Shown: positions 24,001 through 31,370 of the stretch, piece after piece
Layout of the letters: each line of letters starts with the position of its first letter
Position numbering within the stretch: position 1 is the first letter of the stretch
NCBI GenBank assembly: GCA_944375745.1
Contig: CALWAV010000063.1
Location: 1 to 35,534 of the forward strand
Direction: 5' to 3'
From: an uncultured Merdimonas sp.
Lineage (GTDB): Bacteria; Bacillota; Clostridia; Lachnospirales; Lachnospiraceae
DNA: 35,534 bases
Notes under the pieces: model-generated
Told to the model about the DNA's origin: nothing
Database searches by the model: none
What the model saw: the letters and a program-made list of their open reading frames with translations, nothing else
Translations under genes and position numbers: made by a program

Positions 24001-24622
24001 GATCCGGAAGCTGGGCGATGTGAATGTAAATGCCATTGAGGATTACAAAAATATTTCCGAGCGCTACACCTTCATGAACAATCAGAGAAATGATCTGGTC
24101 AAGGCAGAAGAGACATTGCTTGGAATCATCAAGGAACTGGATACCGGCATGCGCCGCCAGTTCGAAGAGCAGTTTGCAAAGATCCGCGTGGAATTCGACA
24201 AGGCCTTCAAGGAATTGTTCGGCGGCGGAAAGGGAACGCTGGAGCTGGAGGAGGACGCGGACATTCTGGAAGCGGGAGTCCGGATCATTGCCCAGCCGCC
24301 CGGAAAGAAGCTGCAGAATATGATGCAGCTTTCCGGAGGTGAGAAGGCGCTGACAGCCATTTCCCTGCTGTTTGCCATCCAGAATCTGAAGCCTTCGCCC
24401 TTCTGTCTGCTGGATGAGATCGAGGCGGCGCTGGACGATTCCAACGTGGGACGGTTTGCGAAATACCTACACAAGTTGACAAATAATACGCAGTTTATTA
24501 TCATTACACATAGAAAAGGAACGATGGAGGCCGCGGACAGGCTGTATGGAATCACCATGCAGGAAAAGGGCGTGTCAGCCCTCGTTTCCGTAAACCTGAT
24601 AGAAGAAGAGCTGGATGAATAA
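21062..24622 (+). CDS. smc: Chromosome segregation protein SMC
   Basis: A 1186-aa condensin ATPase that compacts and separates chromosomes with ScpA and ScpB. Walker A GPNGSGKSNV is at 31-40. Long coiled coils run over about 165-510 and 675-1010, separated by a hinge (about 515-670) with HPGILGVVADLI and SPGGSMTGG. The C-terminal head contains LSGGEKALTAISLLFAI (signature, about 1091) and FCLLDEIEAALDD (Walker B, about 1113-1125). It starts 11 bp after rnc, in the rnc-smc-ftsY order usual in Firmicutes. Confidence 0.97.
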   Translation: MYLKSIEVQGFKSFANKIVFEFHNGITGIVGPNGSGKSNVADAVRWVLGEQRVKQLRGGSMQDVIFAGTENRRPLSYAYVAITLDNSDHQLAIDYEEVTVSRRLYRSGESEYLINGTVCRLKDVNELFYDTGIGKEGYSIIGQGQIDRILSSRPEESRELFDEATGIVKFKRRKNTAQKKLEDEKQNILRINDILAELEKQLGPLEKQSETARLYLKKKETLKSYDVNMFLLETERLQKQLSELEGKAGTAQANLDETSREYEKIKQEHSRIEEELEELNTSLDSAKEAASQNDLSRQQMENQIELLKEQIKSVRSGAEQKQGRLSAIGEDVLERREARKRFTEEQKQLDAQLKEVTSVSREAGEKLKELRAQIDSLNLKSEQSKNEIISLLNERASTKGRLQRYDAMQEQAQLRKSELTQKLLEAKTGEEAQKASYEKHQQELMEISSRILDLTASQREKEEEAEGFRRQLGKLNEELEIGQSAFHRESSRLESLRNMAERYDGYGNSIRKVMEQKGKHPGILGVVADLIRVDQKYETAVETALGGNIQNIVTDNEETAKDMISYLKKNRFGRATFLPLTSVGNRDNFPRKEALKEEGAVGLASTLVETEEKYAGIVNYLLGRVLVAENIDDAIAIARKYNHSLHIVTLEGEYLSPGGSMTGGAFRNSSNLLGRRRELEELEENVRRLDRDMKEAREKIEELKEKRRSVRREAEELNTRLQEQFLLQNTAKLNADQAEKRLQEIETDCEGLQTELAQIEEQFRDIQTSRESITEELTASEKQEKENEERISKAQESLEELKKQEADCIKKAEEIHLEVANLTQKAEFAGENVARIDRELDRLRLEEEDLKAGVQEGDKDVRAKEESILALTGQIGQLTARSEELEKKTAELSGKREALLSGQKEFFSRREELSEQKTLLDREVFRLNSQREKLEEAADAQAGYMWEEYELTYNMALPLRNEEYTDPGSLKKQIASLKDEIRKLGDVNVNAIEDYKNISERYTFMNNQRNDLVKAEETLLGIIKELDTGMRRQFEEQFAKIRVEFDKAFKELFGGGKGTLELEEDADILEAGVRIIAQPPGKKLQNMMQLSGGEKALTAISLLFAIQNLKPSPFCLLDEIEAALDDSNVGRFAKYLHKLTNNTQFIIITHRKGTMEAADRLYGITMQEKGVSALVSVNLIEEELDE

Positions 24623-24630
24623 AGGCTTTT

Positions 24631-24653
24631 CGGGCAGATAACAGCTCTGCCCG
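24631..24653. repeat. Intra-operon hairpin between smc and ftsY
   Basis: CGGGCAGA (24631-24638) pairs with TCTGCCCG (24646-24653). There is no T run. It may adjust the relative amounts of smc and ftsY mRNA, or may have no role. Confidence 0.4.
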
Positions 24654-24688
24654 GATTCCGTCAGATCATATGACAGGGGGAAAGAAAC

Positions 24689-25621
24689 ATGCCGGAAGAG
24701 AAGAAAGGTTTTTTCAGCCGTCTGGTGTCTGGCCTGGCCAAGACACGGGCAAATATCGCAGCCGGAATAGACAATATTTTCAGCGGCTATTCGGCCATAG
24801 ACGATGATTTTTACGAGGAGATAGAAGAAATCCTCATCATGGGTGATATCGGCATCAATGCCACTACAGCGATTCTGGAGGATCTGAAGCGCAAGGTAAA
24901 GGAGCAGAAGATTAAAGATCCTTCCGAGTGCAAGCAGCTTCTGATGGACAGTATCCGGGATCAGATGCAGGTGGGCGAGGTGGCTTACCGGTTTGAGCAG
25001 GAGAAATCCGTGGTGCTGGTGATCGGAGTCAACGGCGTGGGCAAGACCACGTCTGTGGGCAAGCTGGCCGGAAAGCTGAAAAGCCAGGGGAAAAAGGTGA
25101 TACTTGCAGCTGCGGATACTTTCCGGGCGGCAGCGGGAGAACAGCTGACCGAATGGGCCAACAGGGCCGGAGTGGATATTATCAGCGGCTGTGAAGGAGC
25201 GGATCCGGCGTCTGTGGTATATGACGCGGTCTGCGCGGCAAAGGCCCGTCATGCGGATGTGCTGCTCTGTGATACGGCGGGCAGACTTCACAATAAGAAA
25301 AATCTGATGGAAGAGCTTCGGAAAATCAACCGCATTATTGACAGAGAATACCCGGAGGCCTTCCGTGAGACTCTGGTGGTGCTGGATGGAACCACAGGCC
25401 AGAATGCCCTGGAGCAGGCCCGCCAGTTTAAGGAAGTGGTGGATATCACAGGCATCATTCTGACCAAGCTGGACGGAACCGCGAAGGGCGGCATCGCAGT
25501 GGCCATCGAATCGGAACTGGGTATTCCGGTTAAGTATATCGGAGTGGGGGAAAGCATTGAGGATCTGCAGAAGTTTGACGCGGACGAATTTGTGAACGCG
25601 CTGTTTCATCAGGATAAGTAA
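24689..25621 (+). CDS. ftsY: Signal recognition particle receptor FtsY
   Basis: A 310-aa SRP-GTPase that docks ribosome-SRP complexes at the membrane. The acidic A domain common in FtsY is almost absent; the protein begins directly with the N domain (about 5-100). The G domain has GVNGVGKTT (113-121), DTFRAAAGEQL, CDTAGRLHNKKNLMEEL (G3), TKLDGTAKGG (G4) and KYIGVGESIEDLQKFD at the end. The ffh partner is about 8 kb downstream. ilvA starts 15 bp after its stop and may be read from the same transcript. Confidence 0.96.
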   Translation: MPEEKKGFFSRLVSGLAKTRANIAAGIDNIFSGYSAIDDDFYEEIEEILIMGDIGINATTAILEDLKRKVKEQKIKDPSECKQLLMDSIRDQMQVGEVAYRFEQEKSVVLVIGVNGVGKTTSVGKLAGKLKSQGKKVILAAADTFRAAAGEQLTEWANRAGVDIISGCEGADPASVVYDAVCAAKARHADVLLCDTAGRLHNKKNLMEELRKINRIIDREYPEAFRETLVVLDGTTGQNALEQARQFKEVVDITGIILTKLDGTAKGGIAVAIESELGIPVKYIGVGESIEDLQKFDADEFVNALFHQDK

Positions 25622-25636
25622 AGGAGAGACGAGAGT

Positions 25637-26848
25637 ATGCTTACATTAGAGAAATTTGAAGAAGCTTCAGAGGTGGTAAAAAAGGTCGCCATAGAGACCA
25701 AGCTTCTGTACAGCCAGTATTTCAGCGAGCAGACAGGCAACAAGGTCTATCTGAAGCCGGAAAATATGCAGGTGACAGGAGCCTATAAGATCCGCGGCGC
25801 CTATTACAAAATCAGCACGCTGACCGAGGAAGAGCGCTCCAAGGGGCTGATTACGGCTTCTGCCGGAAACCATGCCCAGGGAGTGGCCTATGCGGCAAAG
25901 GCTTACGGCGTAAAGGCGGTTATCGTGATGCCGACTACCACACCTCTTATGAAGGTGGAGCGTACCAAGAGCTATGGCGCGGAAGTGGTGCTGTACGGCA
26001 ATGTCTATGATGAAGCGTGTGAGCATGCCTATAAGCTGGCCGAGGAATACGGCTATACCTTTATTCATCCCTTCGATGATCTGGCTGTGGCCACCGGACA
26101 GGGAACCATTGCCATGGAGATCGTAAAGGAACTGCCCCTGGTAGATTACATTCTTGTGCCCATCGGAGGAGGCGGCCTGTGTACCGGTGTGTCCACCCTG
26201 GCAAAAATGCTGAATCCCAATATCAAGGTAATCGGCGTGGAGCCTGCGGGAGCCAACTGTATGCAGGTATCCCTGAAAAACGGAAAAGTGACGACCCTTC
26301 CCACAGTGAATACCATCGCAGATGGTACGGCTGTGAAGACGCCGGGCGAGAAGATCTTCCCGTATATTCAGAAAAATGTGGATGATATCATCACAGTTAC
26401 GGATGATGAACTGATCGTGGCTTTCCTGGATGTGGTGGAAAATCACAAAATGGTGGTGGAGAATTCCGGACTTCTGACGGTTGCGGCTCTGCGCCATATG
26501 AATGTACAGGGAAAGAAAATCGTATCTATCTTAAGCGGCGGCAACATGGACATTATCACCATGTCTTCTGTAGTACAGTTTGGCCTGATTCAGAGGGATC
26601 GTATCTTTACGGTATCCACCATGCTTCCGGACAAGCCGGGACAGCTGGTGCAGGTGGCTCAGCTGATTGCCGAGGAGCAGGGCAATGTCATCAAGCTGGA
26701 TCACAATCAGTTTGTCAGCACGAACCGAAACGAAGGCGTGGAGCTGCGCATTACGATAGAAGCTTTTGGAACCGAGCACAAGAACCGGATCGTAAAGCGT
26801 CTGGAAGAGGGCGGCTTCCGGCCGAGACTTGTGAAGATTATGATGTAA
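25637..26848 (+). CDS. ilvA: Threonine ammonia-lyase (PLP-dependent, ACT-type)
   Basis: A 403-aa enzyme that deaminates threonine to 2-oxobutyrate. The PLP lysine is Lys51 in TGAYKIRGAYYK. The phosphate-binding glycine loop is in VPIGGGGLCTG. SAGNHAQGVAYAAK is another family block. The C-terminal 75 residues (MLPDKPGQLVQVAQLIAEEQG onward) form a single ACT-like regulatory domain, so this is the shorter form seen in Clostridia (about 400 aa) and not the 500-aa E. coli biosynthetic IlvA. It may serve isoleucine synthesis or catabolism; tdcB is an alternative symbol. The gene follows ftsY by 15 bp with AAGGAGAG before the ATG. Confidence 0.92.
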   Translation: MLTLEKFEEASEVVKKVAIETKLLYSQYFSEQTGNKVYLKPENMQVTGAYKIRGAYYKISTLTEEERSKGLITASAGNHAQGVAYAAKAYGVKAVIVMPTTTPLMKVERTKSYGAEVVLYGNVYDEACEHAYKLAEEYGYTFIHPFDDLAVATGQGTIAMEIVKELPLVDYILVPIGGGGLCTGVSTLAKMLNPNIKVIGVEPAGANCMQVSLKNGKVTTLPTVNTIADGTAVKTPGEKIFPYIQKNVDDIITVTDDELIVAFLDVVENHKMVVENSGLLTVAALRHMNVQGKKIVSILSGGNMDIITMSSVVQFGLIQRDRIFTVSTMLPDKPGQLVQVAQLIAEEQGNVIKLDHNQFVSTNRNEGVELRITIEAFGTEHKNRIVKRLEEGGFRPRLVKIMM

Positions 26849-26933
26849 ATTATCATTTTGCAGGGTTCCCCTGATATGCATAGTTATGTTATTCTTAGAA
26901 ATAATAAAGATATATGACATTGGGAGGTAAACG

Positions 26934-28223
26934 ATGAAGAAATTTACTTACGTTGTTTCAAATCCAAGAGGTGTTCACGCGCGTCCCTGCGCTCTGCTGG
27001 CACAATGCTGCACGAATTTCAAAAGCATGGTGACAGTAAGCACCGATGAAAAGACGGCGTCTGCTCAGAATGTACTGGAGCTGATGGCTCTGGGAGCGGT
27101 GAAAGGAGATGTTCTGACCTTCCAGATTGAAGGGGAGGATGAGGAGCAGGCTCTCGAAGCGATTCAGGATGTGCTGAACAAGAGCTTTAATGAAAAGAAA
27201 ATATCCGGAATTCTGAAAGTAGCCTTTTTCGGAACCAAAGATTACGACAGAATTTTCTTCAGTGAGCTGGAAAAGGATAAAGGGGAAGGGGCCTATAATG
27301 TGGAGATCAAGTATTTCAGCTCCAATCTGGGCCCTGAGACAGCAGGTCTTGCCAAAGGCTATGACGCGGTCTGCATTTTCGTAAATGACGATGCTTCCAG
27401 ACCGGTAGTAGAGCAGCTTCATGACAATGGAATCCGGCTGATTCTGCTTCGCTGCGCCGGATTCAATAACGTGGATCTGGATGCTGCAAAGGAGTACGGA
27501 ATTACGGTGCTCCGTGTGCCTGCCTATTCGCCTTACGCGGTTGCCGAGCATGCCATGGCAATCCTTCAGGAGGCCAACCGCCATCTGCACAAGGCTTATA
27601 ATAAGGTAAGGGACAATAATTTTGCGCTCAGCGGTCTTCTCGGACTGGACCTGCACAACAAAGTGGCAGGCATCATCGGAACCGGAAAGATCGGTATCTG
27701 CATGGCCCGGATCTGCAAGGGATATGGAATGACTGTGCTGGGCTGGGATGCTTATCCCAACCAGAAGCTGGTAGACGAGGGACTGCTGACCTATGTGGAT
27801 AAAGACGAGCTGTTCCAGAAGGCAGATCTGATTTCTCTGCATGCGCCCCTATTCCCGTCCACGTACCACATCATCAATGAGAAGAGCATCGCCATGATGA
27901 AAAATTCCGTGATGCTGGTAAATACTGCCCGGGGAGGCCTGGTAGACACAGAGGCGCTGATCGCCGCCCTGAAGCAGGGAAAATTCCACGCAGTTGCGCT
28001 GGATGTGTATGAAGGCGAGGACAATAATGTCTATACAGACCGGAGCGATGAGGCTATCTCCGAGGATATCACGGCCCGTCTTCTGATGTTCCCGCAGGTG
28101 GTTCTGACCAGCCATCAGGCGTTCTTTACCCGTGAGGCCATGCAGGCCATTGCGGTCGTAACCATGGAAAATGCCCGCAACTTCAACGAGGGCAATGACT
28201 ATGGGGACGCAGAGGTGAAATAA
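26934..28223 (+). CDS. HPr-like domain fused to D-2-hydroxyacid (D-lactate-type) dehydrogenase
   Basis: A 429-aa fusion. Residues 1-88 form a complete HPr-like domain that aligns without gaps to classical HPr: His15 in GVHARP is kept, while position 46 is Asn (AQNVLELMALG) where HPr has the regulatory serine. Residues 93-425 form a D-lactate dehydrogenase-type NAD enzyme: Rossmann motif GTGKIG (249-254), NAD-selecting Asp272 in GWDAYP, Arg333 in NTARGGLVD, Glu362 in DVYEGED and His394 in LTSHQAFFT. The Arg-Glu-His spacing (29 and 61) equals that of D-LDH. The substrate may be pyruvate or another 2-oxoacid. A single uninterrupted frame with GGGAGG before the ATG supports a true fusion. The HPr part might accept phosphate at His15 from Enzyme I and couple sugar uptake to fermentation; this is inference. 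Confidence 0.9.
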   Translation: MKKFTYVVSNPRGVHARPCALLAQCCTNFKSMVTVSTDEKTASAQNVLELMALGAVKGDVLTFQIEGEDEEQALEAIQDVLNKSFNEKKISGILKVAFFGTKDYDRIFFSELEKDKGEGAYNVEIKYFSSNLGPETAGLAKGYDAVCIFVNDDASRPVVEQLHDNGIRLILLRCAGFNNVDLDAAKEYGITVLRVPAYSPYAVAEHAMAILQEANRHLHKAYNKVRDNNFALSGLLGLDLHNKVAGIIGTGKIGICMARICKGYGMTVLGWDAYPNQKLVDEGLLTYVDKDELFQKADLISLHAPLFPSTYHIINEKSIAMMKNSVMLVNTARGGLVDTEALIAALKQGKFHAVALDVYEGEDNNVYTDRSDEAISEDITARLLMFPQVVLTSHQAFFTREAMQAIAVVTMENARNFNEGNDYGDAEVK

Positions 28224-28230
28224 ATTTTTC

Positions 28231-28259
28231 TTGCGCCCGGCCGGAAAGTATTGTAGAAT
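28231..28259 (+). promoter_or_regulatory. Promoter of the mntP riboswitch transcript
   Basis: TTGCGC (28231-28236) and TAGAAT (28254-28259) are separated by 17 bp. Transcription would start at about 28266, just before the aptamer. Confidence 0.6.
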
Positions 28260-28267
28260 AAAAAAAG

Positions 28268-28390
28268 CGTATAAGGGAGTAGTTGGCGTCTTCGGGCGTG
28301 ACAGAATCAACACATTGGCCAGAGCCTGGTTTTGTATGAAATGACGAGACTTATCCGCAGAGTATCTCTGCGGGAAGGTCTCTTTTTTTA
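28268..28390 (+). promoter_or_regulatory. yybP-ykoY manganese riboswitch upstream of mntP
   Basis: The leader has the conserved parts of the yybP-ykoY aptamer: GGGAGTAG (28275-28282), the TCAACAC loop (28307-28313) with GGCCAGAGCC-like pairing after it, and a closing region that runs into a terminator hairpin (28346-28389). This class binds Mn2+ and usually switches gene expression on. The downstream gene encodes a Mn2+ exporter, which agrees well. Assignment is by eye; exact helix boundaries are not fixed. Confidence 0.85.
28346..28389 (+). terminator. Riboswitch expression-platform terminator
   Basis: GAGAC (28346-28350) pairs with GTCTC (28378-28382), and within it CCGCAGAG pairs with CTCTGCGG around a TAT loop, followed by a seven-T run. 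It stands between the aptamer and mntP, so metal binding would have to disfavour it to turn the gene on. Confidence 0.85.
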
Positions 28391-28509
28391 TCGGTAAAAG
28401 TCTCTGGAGACAGTTTGGACAGAAAAGAAAGATAAGCAGCCGGAGAAATATAGATTCTGAGCACAGAGAAGGCTCTGCTCCCCATGACAAAAGAAGAGAG
28501 GAGAAAAAA

Positions 28510-29091
28510 ATGGGATTACTGGAATTGTTTGTACTGGCAGTGGGACTGTCCATGGATGCTTTTGCGGTATCAGTCTGTAAGGGATTGAGTGTGCGGAAGG
28601 CAGGAATCAAAGAGTGCTGCATCACAGGTTTGTATTTTGGAGGATTTCAGGCTCTGATGCCTGCAATCGGTTATTTCCTGGGCGTTCAGTTCCGGGAGTA
28701 CATAACAAGCATTGACCACTGGATCGCCTTTGTTCTGCTGGGAATCATCGGCTTTAATATGATTCGGGAGTCCAGAGAAAAGGAGAGCGGTTCCGAGGAT
28801 GTCTGTCCAAAGGAGGAGCATCCCTTTGCGGTAAAGAGCATGCTTCTCCTGGCGGTTGCCACAAGCATCGATGCCCTGGCGGTGGGAATTACGCTGGCTT
28901 TTTTGAAGGTGAACCTGGCGGCATCGGTCAGCTTTATCGGGGTGACGACCTTTATTATTTCAGCCATCGGAATCCGCATTGGAAATATCTTTGGAATGAA
29001 GTATAAGGCAAAGGCGGAGCTGGCCGGCGGTGTAATTCTGATCTGCATGGGCCTGAAGATTCTGCTGGAGCATCTGGGCATTCTTGGGTAA
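28510..29091 (+). CDS. mntP: Manganese efflux pump MntP
   Basis: A 193-aa membrane protein that exports Mn2+. It has six hydrophobic segments in two related halves, each starting with the family signature: [15 protein letters not shown] near the N terminus and [14 protein letters not shown] in the middle; the aspartates are metal-binding candidates. Length matches MntP (about 190). AGAGGAG precedes the ATG at 28510. Control by the yybP-ykoY riboswitch just upstream is the known arrangement for this family. Confidence 0.94.
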   Translation: MGLLELFVLAVGLSMDAFAVSVCKGLSVRKAGIKECCITGLYFGGFQALMPAIGYFLGVQFREYITSIDHWIAFVLLGIIGFNMIRESREKESGSEDVCPKEEHPFAVKSMLLLAVATSIDALAVGITLAFLKVNLAASVSFIGVTTFIISAIGIRIGNIFGMKYKAKAELAGGVILICMGLKILLEHLGILG

Positions 29092-29127
29092 ATCACATAG
29101 AATTTATCGAAAAACAATAAAAATTTA

Positions 29128-29156
29128 TTGACAAATGGATAAAACGTCGTTATCAT
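29128..29156 (+). promoter_or_regulatory. Promoter of the DUF6688-like gene
   Basis: TTGACA (29128-29133) and TATCAT (29151-29156) are separated by 17 bp. Confidence 0.65.
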
Positions 29157-29190
29157 AAGAACAGCACAAAAGTGAAAGGGGAACTGCTTT

Positions 29191-30250
29191 ATGGGTATGC
29201 TGGTGATAGCGGCGGTGCTGATTCTTCCCGGTCCACTGCTTACGGTCTGGAATGTATGGACGCTGATTTTTAAAAAGAAGCATTCCGGAAAGGTGGAAGC
29301 GGCAGCTTTCGCGCTGGGAATCGTATATATGGCTCTGCTTTACGGGCTCTGGCAGCCGAGGCCCTGGGAGGAAAGCATTGTGAAGCCCTCAGATATGTCA
29401 TCTCTTCACGAGCCTCTTTCCAGGGAGTATATTCTGACTGTTCTGGTGCTTTTTGTGGTCGGAATCGTTTCCTATGCGTTTCTAAAAATGAGAGAAGAAA
29501 AAGCGGCGCCTCTGGCGAAGGTGCTGGCCATGGCCGGCGTCTATCTGGGAATTGCCGTAAACCTTCTTTTCATCATACAGCTTTTTGGGATCACTGCAGA
29601 TAATGAGATCTTTATGAATGCCCTGCCCTTTGATGTGCTCCTGATGATGCTGGTGCCCTTTAATTATATTATCCTGGCAGTCAATCAGCTGCTGCAGCCG
29701 GATTCTGGCAAAGAGCTGCAGCTGGGCGCTCTATGCGCTGCTTTTGACCCTGCCGCTTCTCTGCGTCATTGTCGTGATTCTTCTTCTGTTCGGCCAGCGG
29801 CCGGACAGTGCCATCCGTGCTTTTACGGAGACCAGCGACTGGACTCTGTCTACGAAGATTTCTCCGCCTGAGGTTGTGGTGGACGCTCATTATCTCTGTA
29901 CCGTGGCGCTGCGGGGGCATGAGAAGCTGGTGCGGCCCACACGCATGGGACTGCGCCGGGAAGAAAAGATCGTGGTAAACCGCCAGCTCTGTGTGGCAAA
30001 CGCCTTTGAGCAGCTGCTGGAAGAGCGAATGCCGCGCTTTCACAGGGCAGTGAGAAAATTCTATGACACTTACGGTTATCCCATTTCCCGCCATATCCGG
30101 ACGCCGCTGGCCGCCGATGCGGTCTATCTGATGATGAAACCGCTGGAATGGCTGGTTATTTATTCCGTTTCTGTTAAGTTATCTCTTTTGCTTTTTGCAA
30201 GAAATATTCAAGGTTTCTCAGATTCATCAATGCAGCTTCTTTTATTTTAG
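29191..30250 (+). pseudogene. DUF6688-like membrane protein gene, frameshifted and truncated
   Basis: The first frame (from ATG 29191, with AAGGGGAA before it) encodes transmembrane segments and the family-like stretch SIVKPSDMSSLHEPLSREYI. It then turns into unrelated low-quality sequence after about residue 175. The next frame (+1) takes up a transmembrane segment LALL-type hydrophobic run from about 29725 and the conserved part CTVALRGHEKLVRP, IVVNRQLCVANAFEQLL, RHIRTPLAADAVYLMMKPLEWL. The shift therefore lies in about 29700-29735. After MKPLEWL (near 30155) the frame runs into AT-rich sequence up to a stop at 30250, so the native C terminus is apparently lost. The family name is from memory; function is unknown. 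A sequencing error could explain the frameshift but not the truncation. Confidence 0.72.
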
Positions 30251-30980
30251 CGCTTTTATGATTTTGAATACAAGAATAAATCGCGCCAAAAGGATTTGCT
30301 ATGGTATTTATTTTTGACTTTGGAACAGTAATCTTAGCTGTATGAGAATCCTCATACCATACCCATTCTCCGCCCCTTACAACAAAAAATTCTCCATATG
30401 CTGCAATAACAGGGAACAGTTCAAGATGATTTTCATTTGTAATATAACCTGGGAATTCGTCTATTGCTTTTTGTATTGCGGCCAATGATGCTTCGGTATT
30501 TAATGGATCATATTTATATCTGGCGTGAAATTCTTCTGCATATTTCCCGTGATTATGATACATTTCTTCATAATCTGCACTTTTAGGACATATGTCTCTG
30601 GAATCATTCAAAATTGTATCCATAGCTTTAAATCCGCGTAACTTCATAGATTTTGCAAATATTTCTATAATTCTCTCCACATCTTCACAGGTTTTATAAA
30701 ACCACTTCCCTTTAAGTCTCTTTGGCATTTTTTCTTCTTTAACAATAATCTTCTCCAGATCTATGGTAGGAGAATACAAAAAAGTGGGAAATGTATTCGC
30801 CTGAAATTGAACGTAAGACTGGTTCTTAAAATCTGTAATCCAAACTAATTGAGTTTTTTCCTGATCCATACTTTTTCTCTCAAAACAACAGCCGTCTGAA
30901 TAAAAAGTACAGCTAAATCCATGCTCTTCCATTAACGGAACCATTTGTTGTTTTATAATTGCTGTGGTTTCCTTATTCAT
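30174..30980 (-). CDS. Unrecognised AT-rich orphan protein
   Basis: A 268-aa soluble protein; I do not recognise the family with confidence. No signal peptide or transmembrane segment is seen. It is rich in aromatic and charged residues: an N-terminal part with EEHGFSCTFYSDGCCFERKS and a strand-like stretch VWITDFKNQSYVQFQANTF, a helical middle (TCEDVERIIEIFAKSM), and a C-terminal helical half. The first part has the look of small DUF4304- or immunity-type proteins, but that is only a resemblance. The ATG at 30980 follows AGGGGA; a longer frame from 31136 enters the likely promoter area. Base composition and codon choice are clearly more AT-rich than those of both neighbours, which points to horizontal transfer. 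Its stop lies at the very junction with the broken DUF6688-like gene. Confidence 0.75.
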   Translation of the reverse strand: MNKETTAIIKQQMVPLMEEHGFSCTFYSDGCCFERKSMDQEKTQLVWITDFKNQSYVQFQANTFPTFLYSPTIDLEKIIVKEEKMPKRLKGKWFYKTCEDVERIIEIFAKSMKLRGFKAMDTILNDSRDICPKSADYEEMYHNHGKYAEEFHARYKYDPLNTEASLAAIQKAIDEFPGYITNENHLELFPVIAAYGEFFVVRGGEWVWYEDSHTAKITVPKSKINTIANPFGAIYSCIQNHKSAKIKEAALMNLRNLEYFLQKAKEIT

Positions 30981-31308
30981 AATATTTCCCCTATTTACTA
31001 TATTGGACGCTGACAATCTGTATAGAATCCAATTATTTTGCTTACTGGCAGCCATGATTACAAATGAACTTTGGACTTGATATAATTTTACTATAATCAA
31101 TATGCTGAAACAACGATAGGAAATTGAAAAGTTCATTTTTATTCCGGATAAATTTATTGGTTCTTTATATTTTTAAATCAGCCGAATTATATGTAATCTC
31201 ACTACCGGTAATATCATTTGCAATTAAGAGGCTCTTTCGATGATCAGCTTTTTATCCAGAAATGCCATTGTTTTAAGAGGCTTATTCTGATACAGCCAAA
31301 AAAGCAAG
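30981..31308. other. AT-rich intergenic stretch
   Basis: No supported gene. It probably contains the promoter of the minus-strand orphan. A dyad TTGATATA-N7-TATAATCAA lies at about 31078-31101, and two similar segments starting AAGAGGCT appear near 31227 and 31275. Composition changes back to that of the chromosome near 31300. Confidence 0.5.
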
Positions 31309-31337
31309 TTGTCTTCTTCCCGGCAGACAGATATAAT
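31309..31337 (+). promoter_or_regulatory. Promoter of the potassium channel gene
   Basis: TTGTCT (31309-31314) and TATAAT (31332-31337) are separated by 17 bp. Confidence 0.7.
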
Positions 31338-31370
31338 AAGAATAAGTCTGGGCAGGAGGAGGACATAAGC

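Noticed and set aside
26934-27200. The HPr-like part as the main, stand-alone PTS HPr gene
   Set aside because: The frame continues without a stop into the dehydrogenase, and position 46 is not serine, so it is a fused domain and not the general HPr.
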